The translations under genes and the position numbers were made by a program. Below, piece after piece: positions 7,621 through 15,230 of a DNA stretch of 22,759 bases. The notes under the pieces were generated by a model. The model was not told where the DNA came from. It saw nothing but the letters and a program-made list of their open reading frames with translations, and did not search any database. Origin of the DNA: Bacteroidales bacterium UBA1176 (GTDB lineage Bacteria > Bacteroidota > Bacteroidia > Bacteroidales > WCHB1-69); NCBI GenBank assembly GCA_002311645.1, contig DBYW01000032.1, forward strand, positions 1 through 22,759, written 5' to 3'. Each line of letters opens with the position of its first letter. Positions within the stretch are counted from its first letter, which is position 1.

Positions 7621-7628
7621 CAAATATA
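7621..7628 (-). promoter_or_regulatory. -7 promoter box (TATATTTG) upstream of the gene remnant
   Basis: Minus-strand TATATTTGC matches TAnnTTTG and lies about 110 nt before the remnant's ATG. It suggests that the promoter survived the loss of the gene body. Confidence 0.5.
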
Positions 7629-7765
7629 CTGAAAATTATTTCCCGCAGACCACGCTGACTTACGCTGAATCTATTTTCAAATTGAAAAAATTAACAATTA
7701 ATTTCAAATACAATAAAATTGTGAAAATAATTGTTGCAAATCTGGTTTTTGTATTAAAAAATTAT

Positions 7766-7773
7766 TATTTTTG
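7766..7773 (+). promoter_or_regulatory. -7 promoter box (TATTTTTG) of the DUF5618 gene
   Basis: TATTTTTGCAGC stands 23 nt before ATG 7797, so the leader is only about 15 nt. No well-spaced -33 box is seen. Confidence 0.7.
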
Positions 7774-7796
7774 CAGCTGCATTTAAATTGAAAATT

Positions 7797-8198
7797 ATGG
7801 AACAAGAAAATCCCATTGAAGAGGCGCGGAGATATGTGGCCAACGCGCAGGAAATCATACAAAAGGCGAACTATGATCCCGTGCTGAAAATTTACACGGA
7901 CAACAAATACGTCAAAATAGCAGGCAACACCCTTTGGAACGGCTGTCTGATTGCCCTTGACGCTGTTCTGCACGTCAAGAACGGCAAAGGCCGCCCTTCG
8001 ATTGACAAATACAAAGAAGCAGCGGCAAAGCGGGACCGCAAACTCTTGGCCACCATTCTGGCAGGCTACGAGCCCATGCACCTGCTTATGGGCTATGATG
8101 GAACCCGCAACAAAAAAGGATGCGATATCGGATTCGAAAGCGCCAACGCCATCATCGACCGCTGTGCCCTGCTGTACCCTGGGGAGGCGTGTGCGTAA
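7797..8198 (+). CDS. DUF5618 family protein
   Basis: A 133-residue, all-helical small protein. The sequence pattern (EARRYVANAQEII near the start, YTDNKYVKIAGNTLWNG near residues 38-54, then RPSIDKYKEAAAKRDRKLL and the MGYDGT segment) matches my recollection of DUF5618, a Bacteroidota family related in shape to HEPN-like four-helix proteins. No R-x4-6-H catalytic HEPN motif is evident. Function unknown. The start is ATG 7797; an in-frame TTG at 7788 is less likely. It is monocistronic with its own promoter. The extreme C-terminus (LLYPGEACA) may have been altered by the junction with vestigial sequence after 8198. Confidence 0.75.
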   Translation: MEQENPIEEARRYVANAQEIIQKANYDPVLKIYTDNKYVKIAGNTLWNGCLIALDAVLHVKNGKGRPSIDKYKEAAAKRDRKLLATILAGYEPMHLLMGYDGTRNKKGCDIGFESANAIIDRCALLYPGEACA

Positions 8199-8333
8199 GC
8201 CATAGCCTTGAACATTCCCAACACATCCTGATTGTCAGGCGCCTTCCACTTGTCAATGCCTACGCGAAGAACGTTATGGCCGAAATGGCAATCTCATAAA
8301 TAAGGACAATTGTTTGGAAATTGACAAAGTCCA

Positions 8334-9392
8334 TCAACCCTCAGTCAATGACCCTGCCGCCATATAGGGCGATACCTGCTTGTTGCGAATCTTCGGCAAG
8401 TACTCCTCGATGCGCTTCTGGATTTCGGGATTGTTGTAGAAACGGTTCTGTAATGTAAAGTTTATCCAGTTGTAGAAGATGTTGACGTTCTGCTCGGTGC
8501 GGTTTTTCTCAAAAAAGCCGTTGGTTTTGGTGAGTGCGACGTACTGGTTGATGATTTCCCATACTTTGTCGATGGCAAGGCCTTCCAAGGCTGAGCACAC
8601 TTCCACGGGCACTGTCCAGCCGCTTTCGTTCATGGGAAACAACTTGAGGGCGGCGCGGTACTGTGCCTGGGCAGCCACGGCCTTGGATTTGTTGTCTCCG
8701 TCGGCCTTGTTGATGACCAAGCCGTCGGCCATCTCCATGATGCCGCGCTTGATGCCCTGCAGTTCGTCGCCGGCACCCGCCAACATCAGCAGCAGGAAGA
8801 AGTCCACCATCGACTTGACGACGGTCTCGGACTGTCCCACTCCGACGGTTTCCACCAGAATGACGTCGAAGCCGGCAGCCTCGCAGAGCACGATGGTCTC
8901 CCTTGTTTTGCGGGCCACACCGCCGAGGGTGCTGCCGGAGGGCGAAGGGCGGATGTAGGCATCGGGATCGACGGAAAGCGTTTCCATGCGCGTCTTGTCG
9001 CCGAGGATGCTGCCTTTGGTGCGTTCGCTGCTGGGATCGATGGCTAATACAGCCACCTTATGTCCTGTGGAGGTCAGCATTTTGCCGAAGGCTTCGATAA
9101 AGGTGCTCTTGCCCACACCTGGAACGCCCGTGATACCGATGCGCAAGGAGTTGCCGGAATGGGGCAGGCAACGCTCAATGATGTCCTGTGCCATCGCCAA
9201 ATGTTCAGGATTGGAGCTTTCAATCATCGTGATGGCGCGGCTTAGGATGGTGCGGTCGCCATCAAGAATGCCTTGGCAATACTCGTCTAACGACAATTGT
9301 CGCCTTTTCCGCACCACTGGGTGCGGGTTTACGTTCATGGGTTGTTCCACCCCTTCGCGCTCCGTCAACGCCGATTTGAAAAATCTTTCCAT
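8334..9392 (-). CDS. meaB: MeaB/ArgK-type G3E GTPase, chaperone of a B12-dependent acyl-CoA mutase
   Basis: A 352-residue cytoplasmic P-loop GTPase that loads and protects methylmalonyl-CoA mutase (adenosylcobalamin dependent), the enzyme of the succinate-propionate route. G1/Walker A is GVPGVGKSTF near residue 90. The family signature IDPSSERTKGSILGDKTRM follows, with the Mg-binding Asp in AIDPSS, then VETVGVGQSE (G3) and NKADGDNK (G4). The C-terminal helical part (KRIEEYLPKIRNKQVSPY) is the dimerisation arm. Length is normal. No mutase gene lies beside it. It starts 39 nt after the lon stop codon on the same strand, so it is probably read through from lon. No terminator is visible downstream. 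Confidence 0.93.
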   Translation of the reverse strand: MERFFKSALTEREGVEQPMNVNPHPVVRKRRQLSLDEYCQGILDGDRTILSRAITMIESSNPEHLAMAQDIIERCLPHSGNSLRIGITGVPGVGKSTFIEAFGKMLTSTGHKVAVLAIDPSSERTKGSILGDKTRMETLSVDPDAYIRPSPSGSTLGGVARKTRETIVLCEAAGFDVILVETVGVGQSETVVKSMVDFFLLLMLAGAGDELQGIKRGIMEMADGLVINKADGDNKSKAVAAQAQYRAALKLFPMNESGWTVPVEVCSALEGLAIDKVWEIINQYVALTKTNGFFEKNRTEQNVNIFYNWINFTLQNRFYNNPEIQKRIEEYLPKIRNKQVSPYMAAGSLTEG

Positions 9393-9431
9393 CGCTTTGT
9401 GTTTTATAAGATGCGGAAACGTGAGCCCCTG

Positions 9432-11858
9432 TTATATGTTGCCTTTGCCAAAGTTGAAGTCCACAGCCTCTTTCATGGACTTGAAATAATGGAAGGTCAT
9501 GCCTTCGATAAGGTTCTCCTTGATGTCGTCGATGTCCTTTTTGTTTTCTATGCACATCACGATGTCGAAGATGCCGCTCCGCTTGGCAGCGAGAATCTTC
9601 TCTTTAATGCCGCCTACAGGGAGCAGTTTGCCGCGCAGTGTGATTTCGCCCGTCATGGCTATCTTGTCTCGCAGGGGTTTGCCCGTGAAGGCGGAGACGA
9701 GTGCGGACAGGATGGTGATGCCGGCGGACGGGCCGTCTTTCGGGGTCGCCCCTTCAGGTACGTGAACATGAACCTTGTTTTTTTCGAAAGCCTCTTGTGG
9801 GATGTCAAATTCGGCGGCGTGGGATTTTAGATATTCGTAGGCAATGGTCACCGATTCTTTCATCACGTCGCCCAGACTGCCGGTCATGGTAAGCTCGCCT
9901 TTGCCGGGGCTGGTCAGTGCCTCCACGAAGAGAATTTCGCCGCCCACGGCAGTCCAGGCCAGGCCTGTGGCCACGCCCGGCACGGTGTGGTCGATGGCTT
10001 TCTCTATCTGGAAGATGGGAGAACCGAGAAGCTCTTTCAGCATGTCGGGCCGAATGGTGTCGTCGGTCTTGGATTCCTGAACGTACCGGGCTGCTTCTTT
10101 GCGAATGATCTTGGCCAATGTACGTTCCAGGGTACGGACGCCGGACTCACGGGTGTAGTCGTTGATGATGGCTTCAATGGTTTTGTCCTTGAAGGAGATT
10201 TGCCCTTTGCGCAAGCCGTTTTCAGCCATCTGCTTGGGGATGAGGTGTCGCTTGGCGATTTGCAGTTTCTCTTCGGCGAGATAGCCGGCGATGTCGATGA
10301 TCTCCATGCGGTCGAGCAGCGCGGGATGGACATTGTTGAGGTTGTTGGCCGTTGCGATGAAGAGCACGCGAGACAAGTCGAAAGAGGTTTCCAGGTAGTT
10401 GTCGTAGAAGGCGTTGTTTTGTTCGGGATCCATTACTTCGAGCAATGCTGCCGAAGGGTCGCCCTGCACGTTCATGCCCGTGATTTTGTCGATTTCGTCC
10501 AGCACGAACACGGGGTTGGCATAGCCGGCCTTGCGCATGTTCTGGATGATGCGGCCTGGCATGGCACCGATGTAGGTCTTGCGATGTCCGCGGATCTCGG
10601 ATTCGTCGCGCAAACCGCCTAAGGACACGCGCACGTACTTGCGTCCGAGAGCGGCGGCGATGGACTTGCCCAACGAGGTCTTGCCCACACCTGGAGGCCC
10701 GGCCAAACAGAGTATCGGCGATTTCATGTCGCCCTTCAGCTTCAGCACGGCCAGATATTCGAGAATGCGCTCCTTGACCTTGTCAAGGCCGTAATGGTCT
10801 TTGTCGAGTACCTTGCGCGCTTTTGCGAGGTTGAAGTTGTCTTTGCTGTATTCGTTCCACGGCAGATCCACGAAAAGCTCCAGATAGTTGAGCTGTACAG
10901 AATAGTCGGGCGCCATGGGGTTGGTGCGTTGCAGTTTTTCCAGTTCCTTTTGGAAAAGGTCGGCCGTTTCTTGGTTCCATTTCTTCGTGGCGGCGCGTTC
11001 TTGCAGGGACAGATAGTCCTTCTCAGATGGTGAGCCGCCCAGCTCCTCCTGGATGGTTTTCATCTGTTGGTTGAGGAAATATTCACGTTGCTGCCGGTCG
11101 AGCTCGTGTTTGGACTTGTCTTGTATCTGGTTCTTGAGTTCCACAAGCTGGAGATCGCGATGCAGGAGCTTGAGGACGCTCTTGGCGCGGTCCACGATGT
11201 TGTCCATCTCAAGGATGGCCTGCTTGTCCTCCACGGAAGTGGAGAGGTTGGTGGCAAGGAAATTGATGAGGAAGGTGTCGCTGTCGATGTTTTTGAGTGC
11301 GAAGGAGGCCTCGCGCGGAATGTTGGGGGAAAGCTTCACCATACGGGTAGCTGTTTCGCGCAAAGAGGCAATGAGAGCCTTGAAGTTCTTGTGCCCCGTG
11401 ATGGCCGGGTCGTTCTCATTGGTCTCGAAAGGTTCCACAGCGCACTTGTAATAGGGCTCGGTTCGCGTGATTTCCTTGAGAATGAAGCTGCGAAGGCCTT
11501 GGACAATGATGGTGACACCGCCATCGGGCATGGTGATGTATTTGATGATCTTCGCCATGGTGCCCACGCTGTAGAGATCTTCCACCGTCGGCTCTTCCAC
11601 TTCGTTGGCGCGTTGTGCTATGACCCCGATGGGATCGCTTGAGCGCGAATAATCTTGCGCCAACTTGATGGATTTGCTCCTGCCTACGTTGATGGGAATC
11701 ACCATTCCGGGAAACAGAAGGGTGTTTCGCAAGGGTAGAAGGGCGATTTCATCGGGCACGGTCACCTTCCGAAGATTCTCTTCATCGTCCAAAGAAAAGA
11801 TCGGAATGAAATTGGATTCGTTATTGATGAAGTCGTCAATCAGGGATATGTCTTTCAT
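9432..11858 (-). CDS. lon: ATP-dependent protease Lon
   Basis: An 808-residue cytoplasmic AAA+ serine protease that degrades damaged and regulatory proteins. In order: N-terminal substrate domain (LLPLRNTLLFPGMVIPI near residue 40), coiled-coil around 240-280, Walker A GPPGVGKT (387-394), Walker B VFVLDEIDK, and the C-terminal peptidase with catalytic Ser711 in PKDGPSAGI and Lys752 in GGIKEK. Length is typical. I start at ATG 11858 (MKDISLIDDF); an in-frame TTG seven codons upstream lies almost directly after the rpmE terminator and is unlikely. Promoter candidates overlap the rpmE end, see 11915-11930. meaB follows. Confidence 0.96.
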   Translation of the reverse strand: MKDISLIDDFINNESNFIPIFSLDDEENLRKVTVPDEIALLPLRNTLLFPGMVIPINVGRSKSIKLAQDYSRSSDPIGVIAQRANEVEEPTVEDLYSVGTMAKIIKYITMPDGGVTIIVQGLRSFILKEITRTEPYYKCAVEPFETNENDPAITGHKNFKALIASLRETATRMVKLSPNIPREASFALKNIDSDTFLINFLATNLSTSVEDKQAILEMDNIVDRAKSVLKLLHRDLQLVELKNQIQDKSKHELDRQQREYFLNQQMKTIQEELGGSPSEKDYLSLQERAATKKWNQETADLFQKELEKLQRTNPMAPDYSVQLNYLELFVDLPWNEYSKDNFNLAKARKVLDKDHYGLDKVKERILEYLAVLKLKGDMKSPILCLAGPPGVGKTSLGKSIAAALGRKYVRVSLGGLRDESEIRGHRKTYIGAMPGRIIQNMRKAGYANPVFVLDEIDKITGMNVQGDPSAALLEVMDPEQNNAFYDNYLETSFDLSRVLFIATANNLNNVHPALLDRMEIIDIAGYLAEEKLQIAKRHLIPKQMAENGLRKGQISFKDKTIEAIINDYTRESGVRTLERTLAKIIRKEAARYVQESKTDDTIRPDMLKELLGSPIFQIEKAIDHTVPGVATGLAWTAVGGEILFVEALTSPGKGELTMTGSLGDVMKESVTIAYEYLKSHAAEFDIPQEAFEKNKVHVHVPEGATPKDGPSAGITILSALVSAFTGKPLRDKIAMTGEITLRGKLLPVGGIKEKILAAKRSGIFDIVMCIENKKDIDDIKENLIEGMTFHYFKSMKEAVDFNFGKGNI

Positions 11859-11881
11859 AGATAATACGTTATAAAACAAAA

Positions 11882-11914
11882 CTGACCTTTTTCGATTTAC
11901 TCGGAAAAGGTCAG
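11882..11914 (-). terminator. Rho-independent terminator of rpmE
   Basis: On the minus strand CTGACCTTTTCCG and CGAAAAAGGTCAG form a long stem followed by TTTTGTTTT. It starts 24 nt after the rpmE stop codon and ends 23 nt before lon. Confidence 0.8.
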
Positions 11915-11930
11915 CGAAAGTACAAAATTA
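11915..11930 (-). promoter_or_regulatory. Possible lon promoter boxes next to the rpmE stop codon
   Basis: Minus strand TAATTTTG (11923-11930) fits TAnnTTTG and TACTTTCG (11915-11922) is one base off. Either would place the terminator hairpin at the 5' end of the lon mRNA. No -33 element at normal spacing. Confidence 0.35.
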
Positions 11931-11938
11931 TTATGAAT

Positions 11939-12208
11939 TTATTTCGCTTTGTTTGCGTCCAGATGACGAGCGTATTTGTTGCGGAATTTATCCACACGGC
12001 CGGCAGTGTCGACCAACTTCATCTTACCCGTGAAGAAAGGATGGGAGGTGTTGGAAATCTCCAATTTCACCAAGGGATACTCGTTGCCGTCTTCCCATTG
12101 AATCGTGTCCTTCGTGCTGACGGTGGACTTGGTGAGGAATGCGTAATCGTTTGACATATCTTTGAAAACGACTGTTCTATACTCTTTCGGATGGATACCT
12201 TTTTTCAT
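11939..12208 (-). CDS. rpmE2: 50S ribosomal protein bL31, type B (zinc-free)
   Basis: An 89-residue ribosomal protein of the large subunit that bridges to the small subunit head. It starts MKKGIHPKEYRTVVF, and HPFFTGKMKLVDTAGRVDKF is the typical L31 C-terminal motif. There is no cysteine at all, so this is the C-minus (type B) paralogue that does not need zinc. In organisms with both forms the C-minus copy is often induced by zinc starvation, but I see no zinc-regulator site here and it may be the only copy. It is monocistronic between its own TTG-N19-TAnnTTTG promoter and a terminator. Confidence 0.95.
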   Translation of the reverse strand: MKKGIHPKEYRTVVFKDMSNDYAFLTKSTVSTKDTIQWEDGNEYPLVKLEISNTSHPFFTGKMKLVDTAGRVDKFRNKYARHLDANKAK

Positions 12209-12245
12209 TTTCTCGCGTTTTTTATTTGTCTATTTTTTTGGACGG

Positions 12246-12275
12246 CAAAAATACACTTTTTTTGTAATAGTTCAA
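12246..12275 (-). promoter_or_regulatory. Promoter of rpmE (TTG-N19-TATTTTTG)
   Basis: Minus strand: TTG at 12275-12273, 19-nt spacer, TATTTTTG at 12253-12246. It closely matches the Bacteroidota consensus. The box context AAAAAAAGTGTATTTTTGCCG is shared with the rpsU promoter. Confidence 0.85.
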
Positions 12276-12338
12276 GTGGTTACGATTTTTATTTATCAAC
12301 AATTTTTAATCTTTGCCAAGATTTTGATAATGAGAATT

Positions 12339-13046
12339 TTATAAAATAATGGGACGAATGGCATCCTCCACGGAGTAGTTTCCAATGCGCGTTCTGCGCA
12401 GGGCTGTGAGGTGACTTCCGCTGTTCAAAGCCGCGCCAAAGTCGCGTGCCAGAGAACGGATGTAGGTGCCTTTGGAGCATACCACCCGGAAGTCAATGTC
12501 GGGAAGTTCGATGCGCGTCAGTTCAAATTCGCGGATGGTGACTTGCTTGGCGGCGATGGGGGCCTCGCTCCCTTCGCGTGCCAGTTCGTAGGCGCGCCTT
12601 CCTGCCAGCTTGATGGCCGAGAAAATAGGGGGCACCTGCTCGATTTCTCCGACAAATTGCCGGGCGGCTGCACGTGCAGTCTCGGGTGTGATGTGCTCGT
12701 AGGGATACTCTTGATCCACGGGATGCTCCAAGTCGAAGCTGGGTGTGGTGGCCCCAAGTCGGAATGTGCCCGTATATTCTTTCTCCAGTCCTTGCAGGGT
12801 GTCGATTTGCTTGGTCATCTTCCCCACGCAGATGATGAGCAGACCGGTGGCCAACGGGTCGAGAGTGCCCGCGTGCCCCACCTTGACCTTGTGCCCCACC
12901 TGTTTTTGCACTTTGCGGCGCACCTTGCCGACAATGTCGAACGAGGTGCATTTGTAAGGTTTGTCAAAGAATAAGACGTCCGCTTCGGGGTTCACTTCGA
13001 ACTCCGGAAGCGTGAAGGTGGCTTCATGGACAAGTTTTTTATTCAT
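12339..13046 (-). CDS. truB: tRNA pseudouridine(55) synthase TruB
   Basis: A 235-residue enzyme that converts U55 of the T-loop of tRNAs to pseudouridine. Catalytic Asp63 stands in VGHAGTLDPLATG. Further family motifs are DKPYKCTSFDIV near residue 30, KEYTGTFRLG, PPIFSAIKLAGRRAYELAREG, and CSKGTYIRSLARDFG. It is short compared with E. coli TruB (314) because the C-terminal PUA domain is absent, as in many Bacteroidota. The start lies 3 nt after the uppP stop codon. It is the last gene of the ftsX operon in this window; no strong terminator follows before rpmE's own promoter. Confidence 0.95.
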   Translation of the reverse strand: MNKKLVHEATFTLPEFEVNPEADVLFFDKPYKCTSFDIVGKVRRKVQKQVGHKVKVGHAGTLDPLATGLLIICVGKMTKQIDTLQGLEKEYTGTFRLGATTPSFDLEHPVDQEYPYEHITPETARAAARQFVGEIEQVPPIFSAIKLAGRRAYELAREGSEAPIAAKQVTIREFELTRIELPDIDFRVVCSKGTYIRSLARDFGAALNSGSHLTALRRTRIGNYSVEDAIRPIIL

Positions 13047-13049
13047 GGA

Positions 13050-13868
13050 TTAGGCAAAACAAATGGCGAGGATGCCCACGATGGCGCAATAGATGGCAAA
13101 CCAGACAAGTTTTCCTTTCTTGACGATGTTGATCATCCATTTGCAGGCTATGCATCCCGTGATGAAGGCGGCGATGAAGCCGATAAGCAATGCGCCTGCG
13201 GAAACACCGCTCATGGCAGTGCTGAAGCCCACTTCGGCAATGTCTTTTGCATCTAAAAGTGCTTCACCTAACACGGGTGGGATGACCATCAGGAACGAAA
13301 ATTGGGCGAGTTTGTCTTTTTTGTCCCCTAACAGAAGCCCTGTCGCGATGGTGGTTCCCGACCGGGAAAGGCCGGGCAGCACGGCAACGGCTTGCCCCAC
13401 ACCGATGATGAAGGCGTGCCACGGTGTGATCTGCTCGCGCTGGCGTGGCTTGGCGAAATAAGAAAAGGCCAGCAATGATGCCGTAACTAACAGCATGATG
13501 CCCACAATCAGCAGTCCTGAGCCGAAAATGCTTTCCACATAATCTTTGAAAAAGAATCCCACGATGGCAATGGGAATCATGGAAATGAGGATGTTGATTG
13601 TGAATTTGGTGCCGTCGTTCAAGTCGCTATAGATACGCCACGACTGTTTGGTGAACAGATCCTTGAAAATCCATACGATTTCTTTCCAAAGAATCACTAT
13701 GGTGCTGAGCACGGTGGCAACATGCAATGTGACGGTGACAGTGAGATTCTCCTCACCCGAGAATCCGAAGATGTTGGAAAGGATGGTCAGATGACCGCTG
13801 CTGCTCACGGGCAAAAACTCGGTCAATCCTTGTATAATGCCGAGCAAGAGGGATTCGAGCCAACTCAT
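13050..13868 (-). CDS. uppP: Undecaprenyl-diphosphate phosphatase (UppP/BacA)
   Basis: A 272-residue integral membrane enzyme that recycles the lipid carrier of cell-wall and glycan synthesis by removing one phosphate from undecaprenyl diphosphate. The two signature segments are present: GLTEFLPVSSSGHLTIL (about residues 15-32) and PGLSRSGTTIATGLLLG (about 164-180), with the catalytic Glu, Ser and Arg of the family. About seven to eight hydrophobic helices follow the usual pattern, and length is normal. It is spaced 3 nt from the DUF3098 gene upstream and 3 nt from truB downstream, so expression is coupled. BacA-type overproduction gives bacitracin resistance in other bacteria, which does not make this a resistance gene. 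Confidence 0.95.
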   Translation of the reverse strand: MSWLESLLLGIIQGLTEFLPVSSSGHLTILSNIFGFSGEENLTVTVTLHVATVLSTIVILWKEIVWIFKDLFTKQSWRIYSDLNDGTKFTINILISMIPIAIVGFFFKDYVESIFGSGLLIVGIMLLVTASLLAFSYFAKPRQREQITPWHAFIIGVGQAVAVLPGLSRSGTTIATGLLLGDKKDKLAQFSFLMVIPPVLGEALLDAKDIAEVGFSTAMSGVSAGALLIGFIAAFITGCIACKWMINIVKKGKLVWFAIYCAIVGILAICFA

Positions 13869-13871
13869 GGA

Positions 13872-14183
13872 TTATGCTTCGGCTTGCTCGTTATTCTCTT
13901 CTTTCTTTTGGCGCGGGTGCCACATGATGGCCACCACCTCGATGACGAGGCCAGCGAACATCAAGATGGGAGCCACCACCAATCGGCGGGTGTTGAAAAT
14001 TTCGCCGTCGAAGGTGTTGGGGTCTGAAACGGCTCCTCCACGCAGGCACATGTAGCCTACAATGAGGACGATGGCCCCAATAACCATGAGAATATAGTTG
14101 GTTTTGCGAAACAATGGGGGGCGGTTACCCTGCTTCTTGTTTGTCAAGGGTGAATTTTTCTGAGTGTTAACAACAGTTGCCAT
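13872..14183 (-). CDS. DUF3098 small membrane protein
   Basis: 103 residues with a charged, flexible cytoplasmic N-terminus (Asn/Lys rich), two membrane helices (about residues 29-46, NYILMVIGAIVLIVGYMC; and about 68-87, LVVAPILMFAGLVIEVVAIM) and a Lys/Glu-rich C-terminal tail. The helices are joined by a loop with an FDGEIFNTRRLVVAP motif, which is the DUF3098 signature as I recall it. Function unknown. Its constant place between ftsX and uppP in Bacteroidota suggests a role in envelope assembly or division (inference). Gaps of 16 nt to ftsX and 3 nt to uppP. Confidence 0.85.
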   Translation of the reverse strand: MATVVNTQKNSPLTNKKQGNRPPLFRKTNYILMVIGAIVLIVGYMCLRGGAVSDPNTFDGEIFNTRRLVVAPILMFAGLVIEVVAIMWHPRQKKEENNEQAEA

Positions 14184-14199
14184 TTTTGGGAATTATGTT

Positions 14200-15084
14200 T
14201 TATAAATAGAGTCTTTCGTCTTTTATGCGGATGTAACGGTTCACGGCGAAAGCCGAGATGACGACCGTGAAGATGATGCTGAAAAGGAGGATGCAGCCAA
14301 GGATGATGGCGATGTGGGCCATCTTGGAGAAATCGACAAACTCGGGGATGGCGCGATTGCCGAAATAGAGCGTGACGGCCAGCAGCAGGATGGCGATGAT
14401 GCCGCCCCAGATGCCTTGTACCAATCCCTTGGTGATGAATGGTTTGCGCACGAATCGCGGGGTGGCGCCGACCAATAGCATGCTCTTGATGTTGAAACGC
14501 TTTGCATAAATGTTCAAACGGATGCAGTTGGCGACAAGCATCATGGAGATGAACATGAACAGAGCACAAACGCCCAGGATGATCCATTGGAACTTCTGGA
14601 AATTGTTGCTGACAGATTTCACGATGAAGTCGGGGTAGTCCACATCTTGCACGATGTCGTTGCGTTTCAGTTCTTTGGATATTTTTTTCAGGGAATCGGT
14701 GTTCGCATAGTCGGGGGCCACACTGATGATGATGGAGGCGTTGAGCGGGTTGGGGATGAGGTCCGTGTAGTTGTTGCCGATGATCTTGATGGCGTTCTGT
14801 GTGTTCTCCTCACGCGAGGACACACGCGATGCGGCAATGTAGGGCTTCAGCTTGATCTGTTGTTCCAAGGCGATGATGTCGGCCTCCTTGACATCGGAGT
14901 AGAATAATACTTCCACCTCGATTTTCTTGGAGAGGTTTTTTAGGTACTCTGTCGAAAAGAAAGCAAAGAACGCCAAGATTCCGATCAAGAACATGGTGAG
15001 TGCAATGCTGAAGACGGAGCCGAAAGCGGACAGGCGTAGCCGTGCCTTTGTGATCCTGTCTATGGAATCCGGATATTTCGTCAT
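14200..15084 (-). CDS. ftsX: Cell division protein FtsX (ABC-type permease-like)
   Basis: 294 residues. FtsX with the ATPase FtsE forms a membrane complex that turns on peptidoglycan hydrolases at the septum. Visible layout: cytoplasmic start, TM1 (about residues 22-46), a periplasmic domain of about 120 residues (KIEVEVLFYSDVKEADI...), then TM2-4 (WIILGVCALFMFISMMLV; GIWGGIIAILLLAVTLYF; IAIILGCILLFSIIFTVVIS) with the FtsX-family RLNIYAKRFNIKSMLLVGATPRFVRKPF cytoplasmic loop. I start at ATG 15084; the in-frame TTG 15093 is too close to the promoter. ftsE is not adjacent, which is common in this phylum. It is the first gene of the ftsX-DUF3098-uppP-truB operon. Confidence 0.92.
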   Translation of the reverse strand: MTKYPDSIDRITKARLRLSAFGSVFSIALTMFLIGILAFFAFFSTEYLKNLSKKIEVEVLFYSDVKEADIIALEQQIKLKPYIAASRVSSREENTQNAIKIIGNNYTDLIPNPLNASIIISVAPDYANTDSLKKISKELKRNDIVQDVDYPDFIVKSVSNNFQKFQWIILGVCALFMFISMMLVANCIRLNIYAKRFNIKSMLLVGATPRFVRKPFITKGLVQGIWGGIIAILLLAVTLYFGNRAIPEFVDFSKMAHIAIILGCILLFSIIFTVVISAFAVNRYIRIKDERLYL

Positions 15085-15099
15085 TTTATGCAAATTTAG

Positions 15100-15134
15100 A
15101 ACGGCTGCAAAAATACAAAATTTTTGCAGCCGTT
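15100..15134. repeat. Perfect 15-bp inverted repeat over the ftsX promoter
   Basis: AACGGCTGCAAAAAT (15100-15114), spacer ACAAA, then ATTTTTGCAGCCGTT (15120-15134). The arms match at all 15 positions. The left arm contains the ftsX -7 box. There is no T-run beyond the arms, so it is not a standard terminator; an operator or a leader hairpin is possible. Confidence 0.9.
15108..15115 (-). promoter_or_regulatory. -7 promoter box (TATTTTTG) of the ftsX operon
   Basis: Minus strand GTATTTTTGCAGCC matches TAnnTTTG, 24 nt before ATG 15084. The mRNA leader would be only about 15 nt. Confidence 0.7.
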
Positions 15135-15204
15135 AAAGATTGATTGTAGATTCCTTTTTTTTGCCAATGCCGCCTTGTCCATCGTCCAATACGACGTTTT
15201 TTTG

Positions 15205-15212
15205 TATTTTTG
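15205..15212 (+). promoter_or_regulatory. -7 promoter box (TATTTTTG) of the wbpE-wbpD-T9SS operon
   Basis: GTATTTTTGCGC lies 18 nt before ATG 15231, so the leader is very short. No -33 box at normal spacing. Confidence 0.7.
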
Positions 15213-15230
15213 CGCTCTTTTTAGGATACG

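Larger units (their letters stand above)
7359..7796. other. 438-nt gap between the purF-like and DUF5618 genes
   Basis: It holds a minus-strand gene remnant with its promoter box (listed separately), an AT-rich stretch (about 7620-7765) and the DUF5618 promoter. I see no terminator for the purF-like gene, no tRNA and no other coding sequence. Confidence 0.7.

Noticed and set aside
11939..12208. L31 gene as a zinc-starvation operon member
   Set aside because: It is the cysteine-free form, but no zinc-uptake gene or regulator site is nearby, and its promoter is of the ordinary ribosomal type.
12289..12330. AATCTTTGCCAAGATT hairpin as truB terminator
   Set aside because: Stem of only about six bp, AT-rich and without a T-run on the minus strand; too weak to call.
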